Positions 42,953-53,166 of a DNA stretch of 64,000 nucleotides are shown here, in pieces. Below the pieces are notes generated by a model. The model did no database searches. It saw only the letters and a program-made list of their open reading frames with translations, and was not told where the DNA came from. The DNA is taken from assembly GCF_964199965.1 (NCBI RefSeq), contig NZ_CAXMZT010000002.1, forward strand, positions 248,001 to 312,000. The letters are read 5' to 3'. Numbering within the stretch: the stretch's first letter is position 1; each line of letters starts with the position of its first letter. The stretch is from JAFIFT01 sp020051095. Lineage in GTDB: Bacteria > Pseudomonadota > Gammaproteobacteria > Legionellales > Legionellaceae. The translations under genes were made by a program, and so were the position numbers.

Positions 42953-44884
42953 CTATAGGTTCATGGGAATGATCATCATGCGCTGCCCCAGCTCACTTAG
43001 CCGCCTCTGTAAATCAAAGGCTGAGTTATTATGAAGCTGGCGCTTCAGCCAATTCTCGTTATTAAGTATCAATTGGCTAGCAAAGAAAACGCTATTTGGC
43101 ACATCCTTAATGATTTTTTCAACGATGGCCACTGCCTCGTCAACGGGTTGGGTTCCATAGGCTGAATAGGTCATCACAGGAAAACCAAGCGAGTTTGAAT
43201 AACGGGTAAAGTAACTTAAAAGCATCTGCACGCGAGCTTCCATTAACGCCAAGTTTTTCTCACCGCCATAACTCTCAACGTCCACTTCGCCAACGGAGAC
43301 AAAAATGAAGTTTTTAAATATGTTCGGAAATAAACGCAACACCCACTGAATCGTGTGAATGCCAATGCCACGACTCTTGGTAACGAAAAAGACAGCTGTC
43401 TTGGCATGGTTATCAAATTCAGGCAAATGGTCCGATTTTTCGAGTTTAATATCCACCAATGTTTTATCGATTTCGATTAACTCTTTATTAATCCGTTGAT
43501 AATGCCGTTTCACATACAAACAAAGTGCAACCACACTGAAGGTTAACACCATTGATTCAAAGCCACCATGAAAAAATTGGCCAATCACGATGAATGCTAA
43601 TATGCCACTACAAATGATAAACGCAACAACAGCCAAGCTAAAACTAGCTACCCAACCTTGTGGTCGATTCATCACCCAGTGTTTACATAGTCCTAATATG
43701 GACATTGAAAAAGCGAGAAACACGTTAGCGGCATAAAGAATAATTAAAAAACCCACATACCCTTTGGATAGAACTAACAAAGCATAGGCTGCTAGACCAA
43801 AAACAATGATCCCATTTTGGGCGACTAACCGGCTGGAGAGGTTACGAAATTTGCTAGGCACCCATTGGTGCATTGCCATGTTTGATAACACAGCAGGTCC
43901 CCCAATAAAGCCGGTATTGGCACCAACAAATAATAAGCCAAATTCAAATAGGAGGGTGATGGTGACTATGGCCCCTCCCGAGTGCCAATCAAACAGCAAG
44001 GAACGAAATGCAATCGCATTCAACGTCTGCCCTTCGATGGGAGCTACTTCCCATAAGAGATAGAGCATCATGAGCCCGCCTGCCGTGAGCGAAAGGGAAA
44101 CAGCCATGAAAAACATGGTCCATTTGCCAGTTCGTACACGAGGCTCTTGTAGCATATTGACGTTATTGGATACGGCTTCTAATCCGGTATAAGTCCCTCC
44201 CCCCATCGAATACGCGTGTAAGAATAAGGCTATCGCAAAAAATAATCCATTATAATGGGCAATATTAAAGGACTCGTCGATTGCATTATTAATTAGGTTG
44301 GGTAATTGAGGACCATGCCTAAGAATGCCATACCCTATCATAAATACATGGGTGAAAACAAAACCCAAAAAGATGGGTAACAACACGGTAATCGCTTCTT
44401 TCATGCCACGTAAGTTAATGTAGACAAGGACCCCTAACACCAGCCCTTCGAAATGTAATTTATAGGTGTGATAATGCATGGGTAAAAGGCTAAATAATGC
44501 ATCCGCACCACTGGCAATCGAGATAACGATGGTCAGCATGTAATCAACCAATAGAGCGCTTCCCGCTATTAAACCCGGTTTAGAACCTAATAATTCCGTT
44601 GCCACCTTATACCCACCGCCGCCATTTGGGAAGAGGCTAATGACTTGGTTATAGGCAAAGGATATAACAAAGACCGTAAAGATGATGAGTATGGATAAGA
44701 ATAAGGCTAATTGATTGTGCTGTCCCAGCGCTAAAAACGCTTGAGCCGGGCCATAACAGGAAGAGGATAAACCATCAGCCCCTATCCCTACCCATGCTAG
44801 AAATGCCGTCAAAGCAATGTGTTGACGTGCTTTTTTGTCTAAAGGATCAATCGATTTCCCAAAAAACAATTGCCGTAATTTCAT
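42953..44884 (-). CDS. KimA-like APC-superfamily K+/amino-acid permease
   Basis: The 643-residue protein has ~12 transmembrane segments (30-480) and a ~160-residue cytoplasmic tail. The N-terminal signature GIGADGLSSSCYGPAQAFLA, then FPNGGGGYKVATELLGSKPG and LVDYMLTIVISIASGADALF, matches the KimA/YdaO group of potassium importers. The tail (AVFFVTKSRGIGIHTIQWVL) has the typical KimA end domain. The probable role is proton-coupled K+ uptake; amino-acid transport cannot be excluded. It is convergent with ybaK, 31 bp apart. Confidence 0.85.
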   Translation of the reverse strand: MKLRQLFFGKSIDPLDKKARQHIALTAFLAWVGIGADGLSSSCYGPAQAFLALGQHNQLALFLSILIIFTVFVISFAYNQVISLFPNGGGGYKVATELLGSKPGLIAGSALLVDYMLTIVISIASGADALFSLLPMHYHTYKLHFEGLVLGVLVYINLRGMKEAITVLLPIFLGFVFTHVFMIGYGILRHGPQLPNLINNAIDESFNIAHYNGLFFAIALFLHAYSMGGGTYTGLEAVSNNVNMLQEPRVRTGKWTMFFMAVSLSLTAGGLMMLYLLWEVAPIEGQTLNAIAFRSLLFDWHSGGAIVTITLLFEFGLLFVGANTGFIGGPAVLSNMAMHQWVPSKFRNLSSRLVAQNGIIVFGLAAYALLVLSKGYVGFLIILYAANVFLAFSMSILGLCKHWVMNRPQGWVASFSLAVVAFIICSGILAFIVIGQFFHGGFESMVLTFSVVALCLYVKRHYQRINKELIEIDKTLVDIKLEKSDHLPEFDNHAKTAVFFVTKSRGIGIHTIQWVLRLFPNIFKNFIFVSVGEVDVESYGGEKNLALMEARVQMLLSYFTRYSNSLGFPVMTYSAYGTQPVDEAVAIVEKIIKDVPNSVFFASQLILNNENWLKRQLHNNSAFDLQRRLSELGQRMMIIPMNL

Positions 44885-45192
44885 GAAGTGTTCCTACATC
44901 CCTGTAAGCTAGTATCTTGACAATTTATCATAGATTTCAAACAATTGGGACACCAGCTTATAGGAGGAAAAATGACACTTTCATGTATATTGGGGTGTTT
45001 TTATACGTAAACGTTTGCGTGACCGTCTGCGTTACCGAACGGAGCCGTTCCCAACTAGAAATATCAAAGTATGGTTTATTTTCATCCGGTTTTTAAGAAT
45101 CAAAAGGTTAATAAAGCCTTAATGCTAGAATCAAGCTCTTTTCGATAACGCAATCGTTCACGCATTAATCAATATATATTCACGCGCACGTC
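44885..45192. other. Intergenic stretch with no recognised feature
   Basis: These 308 bp are AT-rich. They include a short G+C-rich block (ACGTTTGCGTGACCGTCTGC near 45009) that is only weakly palindromic. No ORF, RNA gene or terminator was identified. Confidence 0.5.
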
Positions 45193-45726
45193 CTAATAAG
45201 ACAATCGCAAAGGTGTCGATTGAATGGCACCACGAATTTTATCATACCCTTCGCGCCCATTGGCAATGTATATGAGCGTCCAACTGCTAACCATTGACCC
45301 ATCGCCAAAAACGCAAACATCGCATTGACCTAAACGATTACTAAATCCACCGCTCGCAACATTGAAGCCAATACTCGATCCCCCTAAATTTTTGCACACA
45401 TTTGCGGATGGGTTAGCATATGGTCCTTTCCATAAAGATGAATTTTTATCAATCGTTGGCAATGTAGCCGTAAAACTTGCCGCAATATTTGATTTATCAC
45501 TGGCAAACGTTTCCAAACCAATCACTGCGAATCCGCCATTGATGTCAAAGGTACAAAAATGTTGATTAAAGCCATAGGCTGTGCCACCACCGGTTTGAAA
45601 TTCTGCAGGCATCACTTCAACGGTTCCGTTGTTATCAGTACAATGCTTAATCCAACTGGCTGGGATTGCATAGATAGGCGAAGTGAAAAGCATGATGGTT
45701 AAGAAACGGTACAGTCTAGATTTCAT
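45193..45726 (-). CDS. Exported DUF333-type protein
   Basis: The 177-residue protein has a signal peptide (LYRFLTIMLFTSPIYA) and AAGGA 8 bases before the ATG. The C-terminal part has the DUF333 pattern: NPSANVCKNLGGSS, then GQCDVCVFGDGSMVSSWTLI, with conserved Cys pairs. Such domains occur in small secreted proteins, some annotated as putative hemolysins, with no proven role. The N-terminal half adds another Cys-containing module (HCTDNNGTVEVMPAEFQTGG), so the protein may be a repeat of two related halves. It is probably periplasmic and disulfide-bonded. Confidence 0.7.
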   Translation of the reverse strand: MKSRLYRFLTIMLFTSPIYAIPASWIKHCTDNNGTVEVMPAEFQTGGGTAYGFNQHFCTFDINGGFAVIGLETFASDKSNIAASFTATLPTIDKNSSLWKGPYANPSANVCKNLGGSSIGFNVASGGFSNRLGQCDVCVFGDGSMVSSWTLIYIANGREGYDKIRGAIQSTPLRLSY

Positions 45727-45838
45727 ATCATATCCTTCCTTTCAGGAGATTGTCGGAGAAACAATTTAACATAAATATTCACTCAAGACATAGTATTGGT
45801 ATCTTAGTTATTACGCGATGCTCAACTCGAAACGAGAA

Positions 45839-46669
45839 TTATAGCTCGGGAATACCTTGTGGCCATTGTAACCAATTGTCTTTGGGATAATGTTTTGACA
45901 AATCAATAGCATGAAGCGCGAAAGCATGGCGTGACTTACTTGAATGGTTTGGCCCACTTGCGTGCGGTAGTCTTCCATGTAATAAAATCAAGCTTCCCTG
46001 TTTTACCTCTAAGGCAAGCTGCTGTTGCTGGTCCCATTCATAGTCATTCTCAGATTTAAAATAAGTTTGCTGATCCTCGACAATCATGCGTTGCCTTAAT
46101 GGCGGAGTGCCTGGAATAGCGTATAAACAGCCATTTTCTATGGTTGCATCTTCTAAAGCAAACCAAAAACCGATAACATCATCCCCCTCAACATACAAAT
46201 AAGTGCTGTCTTGATGCCAGCTCACCGCATCACCAATTTCGGGTTGTTTGAAAATGTACATCGATTGAACTAATCCAATTCGCACAAACCCTAATTGATG
46301 GCAAATCGACTTCAATCGTTTATCTTGTGAAAAGGCTTTGAATAGTGGATCTCGTTCATGTAAGCCATGCCCTATTTTATTAATTGCTCTGGTCAGAGGT
46401 ACTTGAATCTCCCCCCTGTCATCAATTGCATCCGGCTCAAGAAAAAAATGAATTTTATCAGCTGATTGGATAAAATATGCCTCTTCAGCATGTTTATTAT
46501 CTTGCGTAGAAAACGCTAATTTCGGGAAGGTCCCTTGGTTTTCCTCGATAATTGTTTGTATTTTATCCATCAAAACTTGACATTGTTCAGCGCTACAAAA
46601 ATCATCGAGGATCAAATAGCCATTGTTGTGGAAATTATCAATTTGATTCTGAGTCAGCATAAACTGCAT
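45839..46669 (-). CDS. Phytanoyl-CoA dioxygenase (PhyH)-family protein
   Basis: The 276-residue protein begins QIDNFHNNGYLILDDFCSAE, the usual PhyH start. Iron ligands are visible: WHQDSTYLYVEGDD (His-x-Asp) and the distal His in LLHGRLPHASGPN. The 2-oxoglutarate-binding basic residue follows in SKSRHAFALH. All the Fe(II)/2-oxoglutarate-dependent oxygenase elements are present. Family members hydroxylate fatty acyl-CoAs, natural products or small acids; the substrate is unknown. The ATG at codon 4 is an alternative start. It is divergent from the GGDEF-EAL gene. Confidence 0.82.
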   Translation of the reverse strand: MQFMLTQNQIDNFHNNGYLILDDFCSAEQCQVLMDKIQTIIEENQGTFPKLAFSTQDNKHAEEAYFIQSADKIHFFLEPDAIDDRGEIQVPLTRAINKIGHGLHERDPLFKAFSQDKRLKSICHQLGFVRIGLVQSMYIFKQPEIGDAVSWHQDSTYLYVEGDDVIGFWFALEDATIENGCLYAIPGTPPLRQRMIVEDQQTYFKSENDYEWDQQQQLALEVKQGSLILLHGRLPHASGPNHSSKSRHAFALHAIDLSKHYPKDNWLQWPQGIPEL

Positions 46670-46779
46670 CCATTGGAAATAAGAGTGTCATCTTAAAAAA
46701 AGTTGATCCTGAAAGCAATCCTGAAAAATTACAATCTCGCGCTATACTTATAAAAAGGAAACATTGAAAATCATTCTCT

Positions 46780-49338
46780 ATGGCATCTCCAATAAAAAGG
46801 AATTTAAACTCGAATATATCTGAACGTGAAGCGGCTCATCATTCGCCAACAACGCTATTAATTAAGAAGTTGTTGGATTCTCCCCCCATTTATTACAATA
46901 CCAAAACATGGCTTAACGAAGTCATTCGACTTATTTCAACTGCTTTCTTTGAGCAAATAGTCAATATCACAGCTTGCAAAATAATGACCAATGGTTTTCT
47001 GCATTGGTGTACTAGTCTCAATGAGAATCAATGCTATTGTAAACAAATGGCAGCAAGTTATTGTTGCCAGCAATGGATTGCTGGAAAAGTTGGGCCATCC
47101 GATATCGGTAAGCCGTTATACGTCTCCCGCAAGAAAAATAGCAATCGACATATTGGTGTCATACTTCACACAGATGAAACCACCGCCCGGGCGATGGTCA
47201 TCGAATGTCATTCTGCGATTAGCAGTGATGACGCTTTTATTGACGAGATAGCGACAATCTTTTCGACCATCTCCTTGCTTTTGCAAAATCACTTGCTAAA
47301 ATCAAACCGACATTTATTAACGACCATCCTCAAAGAGGCGGGTGATTCCGTTGAATTAACGGACGCCAACGCAGTCATTGAATATGTCAATCCTGCGTTT
47401 GAAAAAATTACCGGTTACTCTTTAGAACAAGCGCAAGGCAAATCGGTTGCAGAGCTCATACGCAGCCCAAACGTCGATCCCCAGTTTTTTTGTCACATCA
47501 ATCAAACACTATCCGAAGGCAAAACCTGGAAAGGGATTATCCATTCTAATCGCAAAGATGGTGGTGAATGGGTTGCGCAATCCGTGATTATCCCCATTAA
47601 AAACCTCACAGGAGAGGTCATCAAGCATTTGGCGATAAAGCAAGATATTACGCAACAGCATCTTGAGCAACAACAGATGTTTGAAAGTGAAAAGCGTTAC
47701 CGAAGCATCATGAATTCAACCTTTGATGGTATTGTCATTCATGACTTACAAGGGAATATTATTCAAGTCAATCGCGCCGTTTGCGAGTCTCTTGGATACG
47801 ATGAAAGTGAGTTATTGCAAATGCATGTCCGTGATATTGAAGTCGGTGTGCAAGAGCATGATTTACATAACATTTGGAATTTATTGTTGACCCAAGACCA
47901 TATTACTGAAGGACGCCACCGGCAAAAAGATGGGAGTGAGTTTCCTGTTGAAGTGAGGCTGACCTGTTTAGTCATGGACGATGAGAAATTAATTATAGCC
48001 TTGATTCGAGATATTTCCGAAGCAAAGGAATATGAGGAAAAATTATTATATAAAGCAAATTACGATGATCTCACAAAACTACCAAATCGTGCATACGGAC
48101 TAAAACATCTCCAAACAACATTGGACTATGCAGATGACAACGGACTTTCTGTCACTGTTTTATTTCTCGATCTAGATAACTTTAAGCAAGTCAATGACAC
48201 ACTGGGCCATTTTGCTGGCGATCAATTGCTCTTACACGTGAGCAAACGATTAAAAAATGTGGTTCGGGAAAATGATTTTGTCGCACGATTAAGTGGTGAT
48301 GAGTTTATGATTGTCATGCCTCAAACGGAAGATGATAATAAAATCCATAGTATGATTGAGCGATTGCAATTAACCTTTGCCCAGCCTTTTCAAATTGAAG
48401 GGCAAATTATTCATATATCCGCTAGCATTGGCATATCCCACTACCCAATTGACGGTGAGAAAAGTGAAACGTTATTACGTCATGCAGACATTGCTATGTA
48501 TCAAAGCAAATCATCCGGGCGAGGTGGTTGGAAAACATTCGTGCCAGATATGATTAATTCAGCCATGAAAGACTTACACTTTGAAAATGCATTTCGCCAA
48601 GCATTAAAAAATGAAGACTTTGATATTCATTATCAACCCATCATCGATAGTCAGAATGGCGAGCTCGTTTGTTTTGAAGCATTGCTGCGCTGGGTTCACC
48701 CAGAATTAGGCGCAGTGAAACCAACGACTGTCATTGATTTTGCTGAACAATTAGGACTAGCCAAACGCTTAAGCCGCTGGATTTTAGCACAAATTTGCCG
48801 ACAAGCTATCCAACATCAAGACCATTGTCAACACCCAATCAAAGTCGCCGTGAATGTTTCCGCACAGCAAATTAATCACGCCTCATTTGTTGACGACATG
48901 AAATCCGTTTTGAATGAATACAACGTTAATCCGACACAACTCATCATTGAGCTCACCGAATCAACGCTGCTATTAGGTAAAGAAGAAGTTCATCATCAAT
49001 TAAACCAATTACGCGATCTTGGCATTGCTATCGCGATTGATGATTTTGGCGTCGGCTATTCATCTTTCAGCTATCTCAAAGACTTCCCATTTTCTTGTTT
49101 AAAAATTGATAAGTCGTTTATTAAACATCTTTCCAATGATTCTAGCTATGCTAATCTCGTTAAAAGCATGGTCACCATGGCACACTGTATGAATTTAAAA
49201 GTGGTTGGCGAGGGGGTTGAAACAAAAGAACAAGCAAGCATACTCGCTGATTTTGGCTGCGATTATCTGCAAGGATGGTACATTGCCAAAGCCCTTCCCT
49301 TAGAGCAGCATTGTTTTTGGCTAAAAAAGCATCGCTAA
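46780..49338 (+). CDS. GAF-like, PAS-PAS, GGDEF-EAL cyclic di-GMP protein
   Basis: The 852-residue soluble protein has these domains: a GAF-like region (30-180) with a Cys cluster (ENQCYCKQMAASYCCQQW), PAS 1 (about 190-295, DANAVIEYVNPAFEKITGYS), PAS 2 (about 310-415, TFDGIVIHDLQGNIIQVNRA), GGDEF (425-590) and EAL (600-850). The GGDEF signature reads SGDEF at 505-509, a variant that often still works but may be inactive. The EAL domain is intact: EALLRW from 633, IELTES, and DDFGVGYSS. It is likely a phosphodiesterase, or a bifunctional enzyme, controlled by redox or ligand signals. Confidence 0.9.
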   Translation: MASPIKRNLNSNISEREAAHHSPTTLLIKKLLDSPPIYYNTKTWLNEVIRLISTAFFEQIVNITACKIMTNGFLHWCTSLNENQCYCKQMAASYCCQQWIAGKVGPSDIGKPLYVSRKKNSNRHIGVILHTDETTARAMVIECHSAISSDDAFIDEIATIFSTISLLLQNHLLKSNRHLLTTILKEAGDSVELTDANAVIEYVNPAFEKITGYSLEQAQGKSVAELIRSPNVDPQFFCHINQTLSEGKTWKGIIHSNRKDGGEWVAQSVIIPIKNLTGEVIKHLAIKQDITQQHLEQQQMFESEKRYRSIMNSTFDGIVIHDLQGNIIQVNRAVCESLGYDESELLQMHVRDIEVGVQEHDLHNIWNLLLTQDHITEGRHRQKDGSEFPVEVRLTCLVMDDEKLIIALIRDISEAKEYEEKLLYKANYDDLTKLPNRAYGLKHLQTTLDYADDNGLSVTVLFLDLDNFKQVNDTLGHFAGDQLLLHVSKRLKNVVRENDFVARLSGDEFMIVMPQTEDDNKIHSMIERLQLTFAQPFQIEGQIIHISASIGISHYPIDGEKSETLLRHADIAMYQSKSSGRGGWKTFVPDMINSAMKDLHFENAFRQALKNEDFDIHYQPIIDSQNGELVCFEALLRWVHPELGAVKPTTVIDFAEQLGLAKRLSRWILAQICRQAIQHQDHCQHPIKVAVNVSAQQINHASFVDDMKSVLNEYNVNPTQLIIELTESTLLLGKEEVHHQLNQLRDLGIAIAIDDFGVGYSSFSYLKDFPFSCLKIDKSFIKHLSNDSSYANLVKSMVTMAHCMNLKVVGEGVETKEQASILADFGCDYLQGWYIAKALPLEQHCFWLKKHR

Positions 49339-49373
49339 AAAACTTCTCAGGCACTCATCTGATCTAGGTAGAT

Positions 49374-50306
49374 TTATGTGCTTTGCGAAAAGGGTAAATT
49401 TGGATCGTTGTTCTGAACTGATGTGGGAGGATCTTCATCCGCTTTTCGAATTTCCCGTGTTTTTGTTTTGAACTCCGTCATTTTTAAAACTGTATTTTGC
49501 ATAGCAGATGGCAATTGTTGCGCTAATTTGCTTATGCTCTGCCCTCTTTTTGTTGCATCACTTTGATACCCTTCAAAACCAACCGCTTTTGCAATCCAAT
49601 CGAGGAGACGTTCGCCCCATCCTTTAACATGTTTATTTTCAACTATAAGAATATTGTTTTTGAAACTAACAGTTAATGTATTTTCAACAGTTTCAAATTT
49701 TGATTTAACTTCGGAAGGAAGTGGTCGCCCATTTTTCCCGGATAGCTCCTCCTGAATGCTTTTTAGTTCCTTAAGGGCATCATCAAGATTAACTCTTGCC
49801 TTCTTCAAACCAGCGATATCTTTTTGGGTTTGGGCATCTGGGTTTTTAATAGCCTTCAATTGAATAATGTGTGCTTGAATTTCAGTTCTAGCCTGTTCTA
49901 ATCTTTCATTTAAACCGCCGGCAAATTTGTGTAACCACTGAATTTCTTTTTCCGATAAAGATGGCGGGGGAGGAATATCAGCTGGAGGGTGGTCTTCTAG
50001 CCAAATTAACAAGGCGGGATGGTTCTGATAATCCATCAAAAACTTAGGTATTGCCGGTTCTTTTAGCACTTTTTCAAAATCACCTTTCAGCCACCAAACC
50101 ATCGCTGGGGCATTATATTTCCCTTCTTGATGAATTGTTTTTTGCAATACTTTCATCAATTTTTCTGAATAATCCTGAATTTCATCCACTTTACCCTTAT
50201 CAGAAAAAAATTGGGCGAATTCAGCTTGATTGACTATCGGGGTACGAAAAAAGGAATCATTTTTTTTCACAAAATGTCGAACATCCACCTCTCTTGGGAC
50301 AGGCAT
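49374..50306 (-). CDS. Coiled-coil hypothetical protein, effector-like
   Basis: The 310-residue protein has GAGG 7 bases before the ATG. A Pro-rich spacer (DHPPADIPPPPSLSEKEI) near residue 110 is followed by a long coiled coil (about 120-200, RLEQARTEIQAHIIQLK). The C-terminal part has KGWGERLLDWIAKAVGFEGY and a disordered tail. There is no signal peptide or membrane segment. The family was not recognised. Its layout resembles Dot/Icm substrates, without specific proof. It is convergent with the GGDEF-EAL gene, 36 bp between stops. Confidence 0.6.
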   Translation of the reverse strand: MPVPREVDVRHFVKKNDSFFRTPIVNQAEFAQFFSDKGKVDEIQDYSEKLMKVLQKTIHQEGKYNAPAMVWWLKGDFEKVLKEPAIPKFLMDYQNHPALLIWLEDHPPADIPPPPSLSEKEIQWLHKFAGGLNERLEQARTEIQAHIIQLKAIKNPDAQTQKDIAGLKKARVNLDDALKELKSIQEELSGKNGRPLPSEVKSKFETVENTLTVSFKNNILIVENKHVKGWGERLLDWIAKAVGFEGYQSDATKRGQSISKLAQQLPSAMQNTVLKMTEFKTKTREIRKADEDPPTSVQNNDPNLPFSQST

Positions 50307-50487
50307 AAACTACCTCAGTGTATATCGATCTAACATAATTAATTTGTAGTATACAATTAAATCGATTAGAGTGTTTTATTTCACCCAGGACTCTCTCTTA
50401 TCAAATAGGCATACTTGATAAGTAACAAGCCCTCCCTTATAGTTTTATTGTAACGCTCATTCATTATGAATCATAACGTAATCTTGG

Positions 50488-51492
50488 ATGCCAATGAAAA
50501 CAAACATTAATACCAGCTCGTTAACTACGGGGCGCTATAAGATTATTCTGACATTCGCCGCTGTGCTGTTCGCCTTGGCGCCGGTGGTAATAAAAATGAT
50601 GGTTGAGCAAGATTATAGCACGGAAGTTTTTGCGCCAGGGGCTATTTCGTTTTGTAACGTCCTCTTTGTGGGTAATTTTTGCGCAGGATTAATTGCATTA
50701 GCTTTCTACAGCCTGAAAAATATTATCAAGGAAGTACATAATCTACCCAGAAAAACCAAATATTTTTTGGCCACAATGACGATCACAAGCACCATATACC
50801 CGGCGTTACAATTTACGGCCTTAGAGCACACCAGCGTTATTAATTTCGTATTAATTAGTCGCTTTAATGGCATTCTGTATATCATACTTGCCACTTTTGC
50901 CCTGGGTATAAGCATTTCCAGAAATGAAGTTATCGGCTATACAATTATCGGTATAACGGTCATTTCCCTGCTTATTTATACAAACAAAGGGTTACATTTT
51001 GCAAAAGGCGATTGGCTGCTTTTGTGCTCTGCTTTGTTTTTTGCAGTGAATGACATATTGGTCAATAAAATCTCTGAGAAATGCTCGATTCCAACCTATG
51101 TATTTTGTCGCAATTTCACCTCAGCAATTATATTCTTTATCATTGCAAATATTTTGATTGGGCCTGAGCACTTTGCCGATGCATTTGGTCGCAACTTTTG
51201 GTTATTAATGGTGGTGTATGCAGGTTTTGCCATTGTCTTAGCACAAACATTATGGAAGTTCTCGGTTAACAAAGTTCCTGCTACCTTCATTGGCAATGTT
51301 AGCCTATTAAATCCTGTTTTTTCTCTTAGTTTTGCTTATTTACTCCTCAAAGAAGTTCCAAGTTTTAGTGAGCTCATAGCTATTATTGTTATTGCACTGT
51401 GCATTATTATTCCTAAACTACTACAAAAAAAAGGCGAACCAACCAAGCCGATGTCCCCACTATCAATCGATACGTCGTTAGCAGGAAAATAG
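50488..51492 (+). CDS. EamA/DMT-superfamily permease
   Basis: The 334-residue protein has ten predicted transmembrane helices in two EamA repeats (about 20-150 and 170-310). Typical features are the short repeat-end motifs FTALEHTSVINFVLISRFNG and SVNKVPATFIGNVSLLNPVF. DMT permeases of this length export amino acids, nucleotides or metabolites. The substrate is unknown. The N-terminus is Asn/Thr-rich and basic; the ATG at 50494 is an alternative start. Confidence 0.8.
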   Translation: MPMKTNINTSSLTTGRYKIILTFAAVLFALAPVVIKMMVEQDYSTEVFAPGAISFCNVLFVGNFCAGLIALAFYSLKNIIKEVHNLPRKTKYFLATMTITSTIYPALQFTALEHTSVINFVLISRFNGILYIILATFALGISISRNEVIGYTIIGITVISLLIYTNKGLHFAKGDWLLLCSALFFAVNDILVNKISEKCSIPTYVFCRNFTSAIIFFIIANILIGPEHFADAFGRNFWLLMVVYAGFAIVLAQTLWKFSVNKVPATFIGNVSLLNPVFSLSFAYLLLKEVPSFSELIAIIVIALCIIIPKLLQKKGEPTKPMSPLSIDTSLAGK

Positions 51493-51628
51493 CCCGGTTC
51501 TGGTTCGATATAAATTCAAACGACAGGCAGAATTGAATTTGTGTCTGAAACGCTGCCTCCCTCATTGAATCGATTACGATTATCCTTTACCATGAATTTT
51601 TGTAACCGATTAATTTGCATTGAAAAAC

Positions 51629-52237
51629 ATGATAAGCATTTATGACTTAAAACCTAAATTCCAAAACTTACTTAGACCATTTGTCTCTAAACTAAATTCA
51701 TTGGGTATCACAGCTAATCAAGTCACGCTGTTGACCTTCTTAATGTGTTTGTTTTATGGCATGCTCTTATCAATCTTTATCCAGTATCGATTTATATTAG
51801 TTCTTTTTCCGGTGGTATTATTTCTAAGAATGGCTTTCAATGCCGTGGATGGGATGCTAGCAAAAGAATTCCATCAAAAATCACCCCAAGGTGCTCTCTT
51901 AAATGAACTCACAGATATCCTGGCTGACGCGGCGTTATACTTACCATTTGCCTTTCATCCAGGCTTGCAACCGATCGTCATTATTCTCTGTGTGATTTTA
52001 GCCATCACAACGGAGACTGCCGGGTTGGCATGTTTACTGATTGGTGCCAGTCGCCGCTACGATGGACCAATGGGTAAAAGTGATCGCGCCTTCATTTTCA
52101 GTGTTATCGCGCTTTGGCTTGCCTTTTATCACGCCAATTTCTGGCTGAACCTTTTAATCGTGGTGGTGCTCATCTTGCTAGGCATGACTGTTCTCAACCG
52201 CTGCTATCAAGCATTAAAACAAGTTGAAGCAATATGA
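51629..52237 (+). CDS. CDP-alcohol phosphatidyltransferase (YnbA-like)
   Basis: This is a 202-residue membrane protein. The CDP-alcohol motif DG-x2-A-K-x8-G is present in VDGMLAKEFHQKSPQGALLN and continues ELTDILADAA. The usual third Asp reads Asn (NELTD), a variant I also associate with the E. coli YnbA branch. It should transfer a phosphatidyl-type group from CDP-diacylglycerol to an alcohol acceptor. It is the first gene of a four-gene operon with overlapping stops and starts. A TTG three codons upstream of the ATG is also possible. Confidence 0.82.
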   Translation: MISIYDLKPKFQNLLRPFVSKLNSLGITANQVTLLTFLMCLFYGMLLSIFIQYRFILVLFPVVLFLRMAFNAVDGMLAKEFHQKSPQGALLNELTDILADAALYLPFAFHPGLQPIVIILCVILAITTETAGLACLLIGASRRYDGPMGKSDRAFIFSVIALWLAFYHANFWLNLLIVVVLILLGMTVLNRCYQALKQVEAI

Positions 52238-53166
52238 ACTTAAATCTGACTAATATCATTGCTTTTAGTATTTTGCTTGCTTTATTAGTCGTTTCTAGCC
52301 TCATTATTTTTATTTTTCGCCATCAATTTTCACCAAAAACGCAGAAAGAATTATATGACCGGATGGTTTCATGGTGGATCATGGTCACTATTTTTATTTT
52401 GGCACTTTCCATTAGCCCCTCTTCCATGTTGATTTTCTTTGCATTTGTGAGCTACTTGGCTTTAAAAGAATATTTTACGGTCATACCGACGAGACGTGTG
52501 GACAGAAGAGCCATTTTTTGGGCATACATAAGCATTCCTTGCCAATATGTTTTGATCCATATTCATTGGTATGGACTATATATCATTTTTATCCCCATCT
52601 TCATGTTTTTATTTATCCCGATTCGCATGGTCATATTGAAAGAATCTAAAGGCTTTTTGGTGGCGACCGGTACAATTCACTGGGGTTTAATGTTAACCGT
52701 TTATTTTGTCAGTCATATCGCTTATTTAGGTGTTCTGCCCACCGATGCTGATTGGATCAATACGGGCATCAGCTTAATTATCTATCTCGTCTTCTTGACC
52801 CAATTTAACGATGTGAGCCAATATTTATGGGGTAAATTTTTAGGCCATAAGAAAATTATTCCAGCCATCAGCCCAAACAAAACCGTCGCAGGATTTTTAG
52901 GCGGTGTGTTAACCACGTGCCTGTTGGGGTTTATTCTGGGCCCTATTTTGACTCCCTTTACACTCCCTCAAGCTCTCCTTGCAGGCTTTTTAATTGGCGT
53001 TTCAGGGTTTTTAGGTGATTTAGCGATGTCGGCTATCAAACGTGATTTGGGTATCAAAGACACAGGACAGTTGTTACCTGGGCATGGCGGCATTCTCGAC
53101 CGATTAGATAGCATCATTTTTACGGCGCCTATTTTCTTTCATTACGTACGATATTTGGTGTATTGA
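52234..53166 (+). CDS. CdsA-like CDP-diacylglycerol synthase (YnbB-like)
   Basis: The 310-residue multi-span membrane protein ends with the CTP-transferase signature SAIKRDLGIKDTGQLLPGHG, then GILDRLDSI. Before it comes SPNKTVAGFLGG, also conserved in CdsA. It makes CDP-diacylglycerol from phosphatidate and CTP. Its ATG overlaps the preceding stop by 4 bp (ATGA), so translation is probably coupled. Having its own CDP-DAG synthase suggests that the operon makes a dedicated lipid instead of drawing only on the housekeeping pool. Confidence 0.88.
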   Translation: MNLNLTNIIAFSILLALLVVSSLIIFIFRHQFSPKTQKELYDRMVSWWIMVTIFILALSISPSSMLIFFAFVSYLALKEYFTVIPTRRVDRRAIFWAYISIPCQYVLIHIHWYGLYIIFIPIFMFLFIPIRMVILKESKGFLVATGTIHWGLMLTVYFVSHIAYLGVLPTDADWINTGISLIIYLVFLTQFNDVSQYLWGKFLGHKKIIPAISPNKTVAGFLGGVLTTCLLGFILGPILTPFTLPQALLAGFLIGVSGFLGDLAMSAIKRDLGIKDTGQLLPGHGGILDRLDSIIFTAPIFFHYVRYLVY

